Origin: Desulfotomaculum sp.
GTDB lineage: Bacteria; Bacillota; Desulfotomaculia; Desulfotomaculales; Desulfohalotomaculaceae
Reading direction: 5' to 3'
Assembly (NCBI GenBank): GCA_021129825.1
Contig: JAJOKO010000149.1
Location: 1 to 35,417, forward strand
DNA: 35,417 bases
Position numbers and translations under genes: made by a program. Below are positions 1 to 8,714 of this stretch, one piece after another. The notes beneath the pieces were generated by a model. It was not told where the DNA came from. It ran no database searches and saw only the letters and a list, made by a program, of their open reading frames with translations. The stretch's first letter is position 1, and the number at the start of each line of letters is the position of its first letter.

Positions 1-68
1 AAACTTTCTTTGAAAGGTACAGAAATAGTGGGGTTAGACTTTCCGAGAGTACTCCCTTTTTAAAGGAG

Positions 69-1725
69 GTGCTCAAGATAAATAAAATATTCAAAACAAT
101 CAAGCGTCTGGTGTCGACCCGCACTGGGGCCACTTCCCGGCAAGCGATAAAAGTAGTAGCGGGGTTTAAACCGGCACCTGCTAAAAAAGTGGACAACCAG
201 AAGACCCCATTATCCCATAATTTAGATGCTAATTTATCCGGTGTTCGCCAGGCACTGGGTTCTGCTTCCGACTTGGTGATCCGCCGGTTCAACATCGGGG
301 GGGCGAAAGGACAGCAGGCGGCGCTAATCTTTCTGGATGGTTTCGTAGACGTTAACCGTATCGGTGACCAGATTTTGCGTCCGGTTAGTGAGCGGGTGGA
401 TGCCGTTACTGTTTCCCAACTGAACCCGGGTCAATTGCTCCGGCATTTGCAACAAGATATCCTCCCGGTAGCGGATATTAAACACTACGGGATGTTGGAA
501 AAGGTACTTGAGCAGGTGTTGGGCGGCTATACCGCCTTATTTTGTGATGGTGCTAATATGGCACTGGCTATGGACACCATTGCTTTTGAACACCGCGATG
601 TGGCCGAACCTACTCAGGAAACGGTTATCCGGGGACCAAAGGAGGGGCTTAACGAAAATATCCAGAACAACATCATTATGATCCGGCGAAAAATTACTCA
701 CCCGCAGTTGCGGTTTGATAAAATTACCATCGGACGTTATTCCCAAACCCAGGTGATTGTGGTTTACATCAACGACGTGGCAGAAGCAAGCTTGGTGCAG
801 GAAGTGAAAGACCGCCTTTCCCGGGTGGATATTGACGGGGTGATCGAGTCCGGTTGCTTGGAGCAACTGATCGAGGATACTCCCTACTCCCTGTTTCTAA
901 CTATTGGCAATACCGAAAAACCAGATACCGTGGTCGCCCGTATTCTGGAGGGCAAAGTGGCAGTTTTAGTTGACGGTACTCCGGTGGCACTGACAATGCC
1001 CCATCTTTTTTTACGAAACCATTCAGACCACCGAAGACTACTATTCCCGTCATTACAGTGCCAGTATGGCGCGGGTTTTAAGATATACCCTGCTGGTTAT
1101 TACTACTATCCTACCTGCACTTTACTTAGCAATTGTAAACTATCACCCCGAAATAATTCCTACCCCCTTTGCAATTACTATTGCGGCGGCGCAGGAGGGT
1201 GTACCGCTACCGTTATTTCTGGAAATACTGATAATGGGTTTTTTTTTCGAAGGTTTACGGGAGGCCGGGGTGCGTCTGCCCCGACCTGTAGGACCAGCGG
1301 TAACGATAGTAGGAGCACTGGTCATTGGCGAGGCTGCCGTAATGGCTGGAATTGTGGGTGCTCCCTCGGTGGTGGTAACGGCCTTGGTGGATATTGCGGG
1401 CTTCGCTAGCCCAGGGTTGGGCGATGTTTTCCCGTTACTGCGTGTTTTTCTGTTAGGCCTGTCTGGTATGTTAGGTTTTTATGGTCTGCTGATCGGGCTA
1501 TTATTATGCTATGCGCATATGTGTTCGCTGCGTTCTTTCGGGGAAACCTACATGATTCCGGTAGCACCGCTACAGTTATCAGCCTGGAAGGATATCTTTG
1601 TCCGGGCACCGCTTTGGGCTTTGGATAAACACCCCGGTTTTATTACTCGCCGGAACCGTACCCGGATGGGTCCGTCAGCCCGACCCGGGCCACCGCCACT
1701 AAAGACAAAGCCTGAGAAACAATAA
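69..1725 (+). pseudogene. gerKA: Spore germination receptor subunit A, GerA/GerKA family, frameshifted
   Basis: GerA-family A subunits sit in the inner membrane of the spore and help sense germinants. Reading 69-1409 carries the N-terminal cytoplasmic domain, with family motifs such as ETVIRGPKEGL, IDGVIESG and LIEDTPYS up to about residue 315. It then loses homology after VALTMPHLF. The membrane half (LPALYLAIVNYHPEIIPTP, FFEGLREAGVRLPRP, GALVIGEAAV) continues in another frame and ends at 1725. Removing one T from the T7 run at 1006-1012 joins the halves as PHLFYETIQTTEDYYS, the expected family sequence. The Shine-Dalgarno AAAGGAGG (62-69) overlaps the only nearby GTG (69). The codon at ideal spacing is ATA (78), possibly a mutated ATG. 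The gene heads a gerKA-gerKB-gerKC operon. It is either a pseudogene or a sequence with a homopolymer error. Confidence 0.85.
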
Positions 1726-1738
1726 AGGAGTAGAATCA

Positions 1739-2826
1739 ATGTTAGAAGGAGGCAAAATCTCGGGTCGTCAGGCCGTTTACCTGCTTGTGATCACCATGTT
1801 ACCGATTACGATTTTTTCTCTGCCGCACTTGATGTATATCGAGGCCGGTCGGGATGCTTGGTTACGGGTGAGATCATTGGTCGCCTGGCAGAACGCTTTC
1901 CGAACCAGACTGTGATTAGCTACAGCCGCACCTTGCTGGGTAAGTACCTGGGTTGGGTAGTAGGGCTGGTTTTTGCCGTTTCTTTTTTCTATCTTAATGC
2001 TACCGTCCTCCGCCAGTTCAGTGAATTCATAACTACAAACTTTTTGCCGTGGACGCCGGTAGCAGTTTTTATGGTCATGACTACGGTAACTATTGTATAC
2101 ATTACTCGGCACGGGCTGGAGGTGTTAAGCCGGGTTAACGACATGGTGCTTCCGCTGGTGTTGGTATTGATTATCTTACTGCTGCTCTTAATTGCCGGCA
2201 TGGTCAAACTGGAAAAGCTCTCCCCCGTTCTTGTTGAAGGGGTGGTTCCGGTGGCACGCGGGGTGATACCGGCGGCGGCTATTTTTGCAGAAACTTTTAT
2301 TATGTTAATGCTGACCCCCTTTTTAGTACGCCCGGCGGAAACTAGGGCGGTAATCGCCAAAGCAGTACTGACGATGGGTTTTTTTCTGTTACTGATGGTC
2401 TTAGCTTCAATTACCATCCTTGGTGGTTTGCTCGAATATATGAATTTTCCTTGCTTGGAACTGATTCGCTTAGTAGTTATAGGCGGTATCGAGAACTTAG
2501 ATCTGCTGGTATTGTGCATTTGGATTTTAGGAGGAATTATTAAAATTGTGGTATTACACTACTGTTCGACATTAGCTACCACCCAGTTGTTCAAACTAAA
2601 AAACTACGGACCGGTAGCGATAATCAACGGTTTAGTTTTACTGCTGGTGGCTACTTGGAGTTTTGAGAACGTGGTGGACGTTGGTTGGGAAGATGCAGTA
2701 GAACTGGCGCACCTTGTTGCTGTTCAGGGTGTGCCTGTTTTCTTGTCTGTTCAGGTTGGCCTACCCCTGCTGCTTTTAATAATAGCCCTGATCACCGGAA
2801 AACGGGGTAAAAAGGATGACCGGTAG
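1739..2826 (+). pseudogene. gerKB: Spore germination permease subunit B, GerKB family, frame-disrupted by a small deletion
   Basis: GerKB proteins are APC-type, multi-pass inner spore-membrane proteins of the germinant receptor. ATG 1739 follows the ribosome binding site AAAGGAG and gives MLEGGKISGRQAVYLL and then the family motif EAGRDAW. Homology resumes in a different frame with EIIGRLAERFPNQTV and runs through several hydrophobic helices to the stop at 2826. Family members usually have about 22 residues between the EAGRDAW motif and RFP; only about 11 remain here. A loss of roughly 31-37 nt (length 1 modulo 3) near 1855-1860 therefore explains both the gap and the shift. The TTG at 1858 that opens the long frame is unlikely to be a true start. 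The 3' end overlaps gerKC by 11 nt, as expected in an operon. Confidence 0.82.
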
Positions 2827-3985
2827 ACTTTTGATTTTAGTTTTGCTGGTAAATTTATTAATTTTGATCCCGGGTTGCTGGGACAATAGAGAGATTGCGG
2901 ACCAGGCGATTGTTACCGGTATCGGGGTAGATAAAGGTACCCAAGACCGGTTGCGGATCACGGTGCAGATGATTATCCCGGCGGCGGTGGGCGTGGGTGC
3001 GCAGGGTGGCGGTGATGGTGCTCAAAAGACCGTGTTCGTGGCTTGGGCCGAGGCCCGGACAATCCACGAAGCCCTGAATCTGGTGGCCAAACAATCTAAC
3101 CGGGTGCTGCTTTTGTCCCATAAGGAGATCATTGTGGTTAGTGAAGAGTTAGCCCGGGAAGGTATCGTGCCGGTGATAGACTGGCATATCCGGGCCCGGG
3201 AAACACGATCGAAAAACTGGCTGGTGGTTACCTCGGCTACTGCTCAAGAAGTATTGGAACTACCGCCATCGGGGGTTGCTAACATCCCCGCCTTTAATAT
3301 TGGCGATAACATTAAGCTTTCTTTTCAACATTCCAAGGTGCCGCTGGCCCGTGTTTTTGATTTTGCCAGTGCTATCACCGGGGAAACTAAGGACCCGGTA
3401 GCGGTAGCACTGCACCTGACGAAAGATAAACCCCCGCGACCCAAAATCTCGGGCAGTGCGGTTTTTCGGGATTTCAAACTGGCCGGGTATCTCACAGAGA
3501 CCGAAACCCGGGGCTACCTGTGGGTTACCGGGGACACCAAACGAGGTTTTATTTCGGCTCGTTTGCCGGGAGTAAACAATAAGTATATCGCCTTGCAAAT
3601 GCGGGGATCTAAGATTAAAGTGCAGCCAGAATTCCAAAACGGTATTCCGGTGATCAAGGTCAACATAGATATAAAGAGTGCCCTTGACGAAACTGCGGAG
3701 CTGGCTTTGAAACTGGACCGGCCGGAGGTAATTGATGAGCTGGAAGCACTAATGGAGCGGCAGATTACGATGGAGGTCGAGGCCGCCGTTACCAAAGCGC
3801 AGCAGTTGGATGCAGACATCTTTGGCTTCGGTGACAGCATTAAACGCAAACATCCCGCAGTCTGGGAGGATCTAAAGTACGACTGGGAGTGGATCTTTCC
3901 CGTTCTGGAAGTAGAAGTAACCGTTAAATCAATTATCCGGCGCACCGGGATGCTTGCTACGCCAATTCGCCGACCTGGTTCATAA
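2816..3985 (+). CDS. gerKC: Spore germination lipoprotein subunit C, GerKC/Ger(x)C family
   Basis: GerC subunits are lipoproteins on the outer face of the inner spore membrane and are needed for GerA-type receptor function. The 389-residue protein has a lipoprotein signal peptide with lipobox LIPGC (acylated Cys at residue 21) followed by WDNREIADQAIVTGIGVD, the conserved start of the Ger(x)C family. Other family segments are the KEIIVVSEELAREGI region and a C-terminal domain ending with an EVEVTVKS strand. ATG 2816 overlaps the end of gerKB, implying translational coupling, with AAAGG just upstream. It looks intact although both upstream partners are broken. Its stop lies only 3 bp from the convergent penicillin-binding protein gene. 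Base composition is clearly richer in GC than the genes after 6400. Confidence 0.9.
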   Translation: MTGRLLILVLLVNLLILIPGCWDNREIADQAIVTGIGVDKGTQDRLRITVQMIIPAAVGVGAQGGGDGAQKTVFVAWAEARTIHEALNLVAKQSNRVLLLSHKEIIVVSEELAREGIVPVIDWHIRARETRSKNWLVVTSATAQEVLELPPSGVANIPAFNIGDNIKLSFQHSKVPLARVFDFASAITGETKDPVAVALHLTKDKPPRPKISGSAVFRDFKLAGYLTETETRGYLWVTGDTKRGFISARLPGVNNKYIALQMRGSKIKVQPEFQNGIPVIKVNIDIKSALDETAELALKLDRPEVIDELEALMERQITMEVEAAVTKAQQLDADIFGFGDSIKRKHPAVWEDLKYDWEWIFPVLEVEVTVKSIIRRTGMLATPIRRPGS

Positions 3986-3988
3986 AAC

Positions 3989-6298
3989 CTAGTTTGTAGT
4001 AATTTGCTCTTCTGCCGGTTGTTCCGGCGGTATATTCCAAGGCATATCCCAAGGGTCGGGGTTAAAATGCGGGAAGTCCGGCAAGTCTGGTGCTATAGGT
4101 AACCACTCATCATGTTCTACTGCGATACAAGTAGCACACATTTCAGTAGGGGCGCGCAAATGAAAGTCCGCTACTTTTGCACTAACAGTATAAGGTAGTT
4201 TGATGAATACTTTAGGTACCCGGTTTTGGCAGTATTCACCGGATAATTTTCCGGTAGTACCGCAAACTTCCATCAATACATGAACATTATCTGTTTTAGT
4301 AGGTACAGTACCGCGAGCGAACAAATCAGTAACCAGATGTTCCGGTGGTGTATATGGTCCCGGTAATAAGCCGGATTTACTGTCTACGGTAGCGGAAACA
4401 ATTTCCGGTGGTCTACTGAAATCGCGTACCGGTAGTCCCTCGTGAGCTACTACCATTATTTCTTGCCACAAGCGAGCGGTGTGAGTACCACCAAAATAGT
4501 TTCTGGGTAAAGGCTTATTTTGGTTTTTGTTACCAATCCAAGTTGCCCCTACCAAATCAGCAGTATAGCCTACAAACCAGGTGTCACTGGTCCGACCGTC
4601 TTTATTTTCAGCAGTACCGGTTTTGCCGGCTACCGGACGGTTCATTCTAGCAGCAGTACCGGTGCCGCCGGTTACCGCAGACTGGAGCATATCAGTAATT
4701 AAATAAGCGGTGGTGGGCTTCATAGCCCGGTGTTGTTTAGGTGTAATTTCTTCCAGTAGAGTGCCGTCTAATCTTTCTACTCGTCTGATAATAATTGGTT
4801 CAGTATAAATGCCGTTATTGGCAAAAGCGCCAAATGCAGCAGCCATTTGTAGCGGGGTTACTCCTTTATCTAAACCACCTAGCGCGGCAGCTAACCCGGC
4901 TATCTTTATCTGTTCTTGGTTTTGTTCAAAGCCTAAACCGGCAGCAAAAGCAACTGCTTGATTCATGCCCGCTGTTCTCAAAGCTTTAACCGCAGGTATA
5001 TTTACAGAAAGACGCATCGCATGGCGCATGGTTATTAAGCCACGATAAGCGTGATCAAAATTTCTAGGCGAATACTTGCCGACGGTAAGAGGAATATCGT
5101 CAAAGATTGTTGCTGGTGCTTGACCCAAAAATTCAATTGCCGGACCATAGGCAATGATCGGTTTGAAGGCTGAACCAGGCCGGCGTTTTTCATCAGTAGC
5201 CCTGTTCCAACCACGCTGGGTTAAGTGCTCTCTACCACCAACCAAAGCCTTGATATGACCGGTATGGGGGTTTAAGACAACCGCAGCAGAGTTAGGTTGC
5301 CAATTACCATGCTGATCTTTGGTGGAACCCGGGAAATTATTTTCATTACCGAGAGCAATTTCCGCCGCCTGTTGGATGTTGGGATCTAATGTTGTGTAAA
5401 CTTTTAACCCGCCTTTAAACACTTTCGTTTCTCCGTATTGATCAATTAAAGTTTCGATAACATAGTCAATAAAATATGGATAAGGGTAGTCTTTAGCAGT
5501 AAGTTTACCAGGATTCAGGACGATCTTTTTTGCTTGAGCTTCGCTGGCTTGGGTTTTAGTAATATAACCATGCACGGCCATTTGATTCAACACTATATTG
5601 CGCCGGTTTTCAGCAGCCTCAATATTCCGTAAAGGATTATAAGCACTGGGAGCTTGAGGTAATCCGGCTAATACAGCTGCTTCTGCCAGTGATAATTCAC
5701 TGACATCTTTATTGAAATAGATATGCGCAGCGGCTTGGATGCCGTGAGCTCCTGCGCCAAAATAAATGCCGTTTAAATAATGTTCTAAAATTTCATTTTT
5801 AGTGAAGTGGCGTTCCATCTGGATAGCCAAAATCATTTCTTGTATTTTTCTTTCAAAAGTTCTTTCGGTACCAATATCGGTAGCCCGGCGCACTAATTGT
5901 TGGGTGATGGTACTGCCGCCCTGCCGCAAACTTTCTGCTTTAATATTTGCCCAAGCAGCACCAAAAATCCGGTAAATATCAATACCCATGTGTTGGTGAA
6001 AACGATGATCTTCAATTGCCAAAAATGCTTCTTGGACCATTTTTGGTACTTGTTCAATATCTACCGGCACCCGGTTTTGGATACCAACCCGGGCTACTAA
6101 TTGATCATTTTTATCGTAAATATCAGTAGAAGCAGCAAAATGGATATCTGCTGGGTCAAAGGCAGGCATATCTGCTACACTCTTGTATATGTAGCTACAA
6201 GCGATAGTACAGGTAGCTACTACCATTAAGAATAAAATTATTAAAGCTAAACGGAATAAATTCAATTTTTTACGCCGTTTCTTATTAGTCTTTTCCAT
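3989..6298 (-). CDS. Class A penicillin-binding protein 1A (transglycosylase/transpeptidase)
   Basis: A bifunctional peptidoglycan synthase of 769 residues, anchored by one N-terminal membrane helix (about 14-38) after a lysine/arginine-rich tail. The glycosyltransferase 51 domain (about 60-240) shows the catalytic Glu96 in IEDHRF, then GGSTITQQL (127-135). The transpeptidase domain (about 290-620) shows the serine motif SAFK (376-379), SVN (431-433) and KTG (559-561), so both activities should be present. The C-terminal tail is proline- and acid-rich with several cysteines. It is the only minus-strand gene. Translation starts at the ATG whose complement is 6296-6298, with AGGGAGGT upstream at a longish spacing of about 12 nt. 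The 6299-6504 interval is a divergent promoter region shared with tyrS. pbpA, ponA and mrcA are used inconsistently for such proteins, so no symbol is assigned. Confidence 0.95.
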   Translation of the reverse strand: MEKTNKKRRKKLNLFRLALIILFLMVVATCTIACSYIYKSVADMPAFDPADIHFAASTDIYDKNDQLVARVGIQNRVPVDIEQVPKMVQEAFLAIEDHRFHQHMGIDIYRIFGAAWANIKAESLRQGGSTITQQLVRRATDIGTERTFERKIQEMILAIQMERHFTKNEILEHYLNGIYFGAGAHGIQAAAHIYFNKDVSELSLAEAAVLAGLPQAPSAYNPLRNIEAAENRRNIVLNQMAVHGYITKTQASEAQAKKIVLNPGKLTAKDYPYPYFIDYVIETLIDQYGETKVFKGGLKVYTTLDPNIQQAAEIALGNENNFPGSTKDQHGNWQPNSAAVVLNPHTGHIKALVGGREHLTQRGWNRATDEKRRPGSAFKPIIAYGPAIEFLGQAPATIFDDIPLTVGKYSPRNFDHAYRGLITMRHAMRLSVNIPAVKALRTAGMNQAVAFAAGLGFEQNQEQIKIAGLAAALGGLDKGVTPLQMAAAFGAFANNGIYTEPIIIRRVERLDGTLLEEITPKQHRAMKPTTAYLITDMLQSAVTGGTGTAARMNRPVAGKTGTAENKDGRTSDTWFVGYTADLVGATWIGNKNQNKPLPRNYFGGTHTARLWQEIMVVAHEGLPVRDFSRPPEIVSATVDSKSGLLPGPYTPPEHLVTDLFARGTVPTKTDNVHVLMEVCGTTGKLSGEYCQNRVPKVFIKLPYTVSAKVADFHLRAPTEMCATCIAVEHDEWLPIAPDLPDFPHFNPDPWDMPWNIPPEQPAEEQITTN

Positions 6299-6338
6299 GG
6301 CAGATACGGTACCTCCCTATAACGGTTATCGTGTTGGT

Positions 6339-6344
6339 ATTATA
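6339..6344 (-). promoter_or_regulatory. Putative -10 box for the penicillin-binding protein gene
   Basis: On the minus strand this reads TATAAT, about 40 nt before the start codon. No convincing -35 lies at the right distance. A second TATAAT occurs on the same strand at 6354-6359. Either could serve, so the exact promoter is uncertain. Confidence 0.4.
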
Positions 6345-6415
6345 GCACATTAAATTATAACATATTTACAGATTAATTTCATAAATAAAATTTACCAAGA
6401 TACTATTTATAAGTC

Positions 6416-6445
6416 TTGTCAGAACTTAAAATATTTTGATATAAT
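6416..6445 (+). promoter_or_regulatory. Sigma-A promoter of tyrS
   Basis: TTGTCA (6416-6421) and TATAAT (6440-6445) are separated by 18 bp, a near-consensus housekeeping promoter. The resulting leader to the TTG start at 6505 is only about 50 nt. That is far too short for the T-box riboswitch that often controls tyrS in Firmicutes. Confidence 0.7.
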
Positions 6446-6504
6446 GTTTAGCAAAGACTAATTATATCAGAATATTATCAAATTCGAAAGGAGTAATATT
6501 TAAA

Positions 6505-7740
6505 TTGAGCTTAATAGAACCAGATTTAGAAAAACAGTTACAGCAAATTCAGCGTGGAACTGCCGAAATTATACCAGAAAATGCCTTAGTGGAAAAGTTA
6601 AAAAAGTCAATAAAAAATAATAAACCACTAACTGTAAAGTTAGGTTTGGATCCTACCGCTCCGGATATTCACCTGGGTCATACGGTAGTATTGCAAAAGT
6701 TACGCCAATTTCAAGATTTGGGTCACCAGATAATTATTATTTTAGGAGATTATACTGGTCGTATTGGTGATCCTACTGGAAAATCGGAAACCAGAAAACA
6801 GTTAATGACAGCAGAATTAATGGAAAATGCCGCTACTTACCAGCAACAAATATATAAAGTACTTGATGCTGAAAAAACAAAAATTGTTTTTAATAGTGAA
6901 TGGTTGGCACCATTAACTTTTGAACAGGCTATTAATCTGGCCTCTAAGTATACGGTCGCCCGGATGTTAGAACGGGATGATTTTCAAAAGCGTTTTAAAA
7001 CTAATTTATCGATTGGTATTCATGAATTTTTTTATCCTTTAATGCAGGGTTATGATTCAGTAGCTTTGAAAGCAGATATAGAATTGGGTGGTACAGATCA
7101 AAAATTCAATTTATTAATGGGGCGTCATTTACAAAAAGAATATCATCAAGAGCAGCAAATAGCGGTGATGATGCCAATCTTAGAAGGTTTAGACGGTACC
7201 AATAAAATGAGTAAGAGTCTTGGTAATTATATTGGTATTGATGAACCGCCTCACGAAATGTACGGTAAGATTATGTCAATGCCGGATCAATTGATGTTGA
7301 GATATTTTGAACTGGTCACCAGCGAATCTGTAGAAGAAATAGCTAGGATAGCAACCGGCTTGCAAGACGGTAGTAGGCATCCCCGGGATATTAAAATGAG
7401 GTTAGCCCGGGAAATAGTTAGTATTTACCATAGTGTTCAGGCAGCCAAGCAGGCCGAAGAACATTTTAAGCAAGTATTTCAACAACACAAAAATCCGGAT
7501 GAAATGCCGGTATTTAAAATAACGGGTGCAGTGATAGAAGATGGTAAAGTAGTGTTGCCTAAATTACTGGCTACTGCCAAATTGGTCAGTGGCACCAGTG
7601 AAGCCAGAAGAATGGTTAAACAGGGTGCCGTTAGAATAAACGGGGTAGTTGTTGAGGATGTTAACTTGAGATTTGTGCCAGAACCAGAAACTATTATCAA
7701 GGTAGGCAAACGTAAATTTATTAAATTACAAGCACCATGA
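6505..7740 (+). CDS. tyrS: Tyrosyl-tRNA synthetase (TyrRS)
   Basis: A class I aminoacyl-tRNA synthetase that charges tRNA-Tyr with tyrosine in the cytoplasm. The 411-residue protein has the HIGH-type motif HLGH (56-59), the [17 protein letters not shown] segment of the nucleotide-binding fold, and KMSKS (234-238). A C-terminal S4 RNA-binding domain lies at about 345-405 ([21 protein letters not shown]). The [15 protein letters not shown] sequence resembles the TyrZ-like branch rather than the short TyrS branch. The start is TTG at 6505 behind GAAAGGAG (6486-6493); no ATG fits. It has its own sigma-A promoter and no T-box leader. yunB follows after 40 nt. Confidence 0.97.
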   Translation: MSLIEPDLEKQLQQIQRGTAEIIPENALVEKLKKSIKNNKPLTVKLGLDPTAPDIHLGHTVVLQKLRQFQDLGHQIIIILGDYTGRIGDPTGKSETRKQLMTAELMENAATYQQQIYKVLDAEKTKIVFNSEWLAPLTFEQAINLASKYTVARMLERDDFQKRFKTNLSIGIHEFFYPLMQGYDSVALKADIELGGTDQKFNLLMGRHLQKEYHQEQQIAVMMPILEGLDGTNKMSKSLGNYIGIDEPPHEMYGKIMSMPDQLMLRYFELVTSESVEEIARIATGLQDGSRHPRDIKMRLAREIVSIYHSVQAAKQAEEHFKQVFQQHKNPDEMPVFKITGAVIEDGKVVLPKLLATAKLVSGTSEARRMVKQGAVRINGVVVEDVNLRFVPEPETIIKVGKRKFIKLQAP

Positions 7741-7761
7741 GTACTAAACCTCCATAATATA
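7733..7761 (+). promoter_or_regulatory. Possible sigma-K/sigma-E-type promoter of yunB
   Basis: CATAATATA (7753-7761) matches the mother-cell -10 form CATAnnnTA, and CACC (7733-7736) lies 16 bp upstream, as in sigma-K -35 boxes (mACm). It overlaps the end of tyrS and ends 19 bp before the yunB ATG. Short motifs like these occur by chance, so it is only suggestive. It would fit the known mother-cell expression of yunB in Bacillus. Confidence 0.35.
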
Positions 7762-7780
7762 TAACTTGGGGGGTGGGTGG

Positions 7781-8513
7781 ATGTTTAAAAAAAGATGGCG
7801 CATATTGGGTGCGGTTTTGCTTGTTAGTGCGGTAATCTTCATTTTTTTTTATTGCTGCTATAACTGTATATTTTACGGTGGATAGAAATTTACAACCTAC
7901 TATTATGGCTATGGCTGAAGCACGGGCAATTTTTAAAATTAATGAAGCGGTTAGTGGAGCAGTAAAACGGCAATTAGCAGAAGAAAATTTACACTATCAA
8001 AATTTAGTAGGGATACATAAAGATAATAACGGTAGAGTAGTAATGATGCAAGCTAATACGGTGCAGATAAACCAAGTAGCAGCGGATATTACTCTGGCAG
8101 TCAATGAAACATTAGAGCAAATTAAAGATCAAAAACTAAATATTTCGTTGGGTCAGGCTGTAGGGAGTCACTTTTTAGCCAACTACGGACCAGATGTTAA
8201 TGTTAGCATCTTACCGGTAGGTAGCGTTAAGGTTTTAGTGGCAGATGAATTTGATGCTGTTGGTATTAACCAGGTTAGGCATCGCCTGGCGTTAGATATA
8301 AACACTAAAATAAAAGTGGCAGTACCTTTTTATACTAATAATGTTACTGTACATACCGTAATACCTTTAACGGAAAATATTATTGTAGGTGAGGTCCCTG
8401 AAACTTGGGTAAGTATTCCCGGTGGTTTATTTGGCAAAAGCAGCTTGGGCGAAACGATATTAGGAGGATGTTCGAAAAGTCCGTGCGAAATACCCGGCGA
8501 ATTTCTGCGTTGA
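7781..8513 (+). pseudogene. yunB: Sporulation protein YunB, frameshifted, with a C-terminus altered by an insertion
   Basis: YunB is a sporulation protein of unknown biochemical role, made in the mother cell in Bacillus. ATG 7781 (preceded by GGGTGGGTGG) opens a basic N-terminus and membrane helix, but this frame stops near 7883. The rest of the family sequence (VDRNLQPTIMAMAEARA, IPLGSV-like core, VIPLTENIIVGEVPETW) lies in the +1 frame from 7878. Deleting one T from the T9 run at 7842-7850 restores a continuous helix, IFIFFIAAITVYFTVDRN. At the other end a MITE-like element inserted at 8464. Removing it and one target copy gives ...LGETILGK and a stop. The present frame instead adds about 15 foreign residues and stops at 8513. 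Slippage on T9 could still yield some full product. Confidence 0.85.
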
Positions 8514-8616
8514 CTTGGTAATGGCGGCGCTTACGTATTGTTTATACGCTTCACCCCACCATTACCAAGTCGCCTTGAACTTCTTGGGTCTATCGTACTC
8601 CTTTTCGAACACGCAC
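8464..8616. mobile_element. MITE-like element, copy 1, flanked by 5-bp duplication ATTAG
   Basis: This is a 153-bp non-coding element. The right end is CTTTTCGAACACGCAC (8601-8616). The left end, GAGGATGTTCGAAAAG (8464-8479), is its inverted repeat with 13 of 16 matches. ATTAG occurs immediately on both sides (8459-8463 and 8617-8621), a 5-bp target-site duplication. Inside is a perfect 13-bp inverted repeat, GACTTGGTAATGG (8512-8524) and CCATTACCAAGTC (8559-8571). A smaller CGTAT/ATACG pair (8534-8538, 8544-8548) lies within its loop. It encodes no transposase, so it would need one supplied from elsewhere. It interrupts the last codons of yunB. Confidence 0.8.
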
Positions 8617-8648
8617 ATTAGGTAAATAACTCCAGTAATATTTTTGAT

Positions 8649-8676
8649 TTGCACAAACTCTAAATTGTGATAAAAT
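8649..8676 (+). promoter_or_regulatory. Putative sigma-A promoter of nadE
   Basis: TTGCAC (8649-8654) and TAAAAT (8671-8676) are spaced by 16 bp, just upstream of the nadE ribosome binding site. It is a moderate match. It lies downstream of MITE copy 1, which would otherwise separate nadE from tyrS-yunB transcription. Confidence 0.4.
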
Positions 8677-8714
8677 CACCTTATTAATTACTATTTCGGT
8701 TGGAGGGTATTATT

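Noticed and set aside
1858-1860. TTG 1858 as the true gerKB start
   Set aside because: It lacks a ribosome binding site and would omit the conserved N-terminal helix, which is present in another frame from ATG 1739.
1989-2519. Long minus-strand reading frame opposite gerKB
   Set aside because: Ser/Thr/Ile-rich shadow of a hydrophobic coding strand with no family features or ribosome binding site.
6446-6504. T-box riboswitch upstream of tyrS
   Set aside because: The leader after the clear promoter is only about 60 nt, and no specifier hairpin or T-box antiterminator motif is present.
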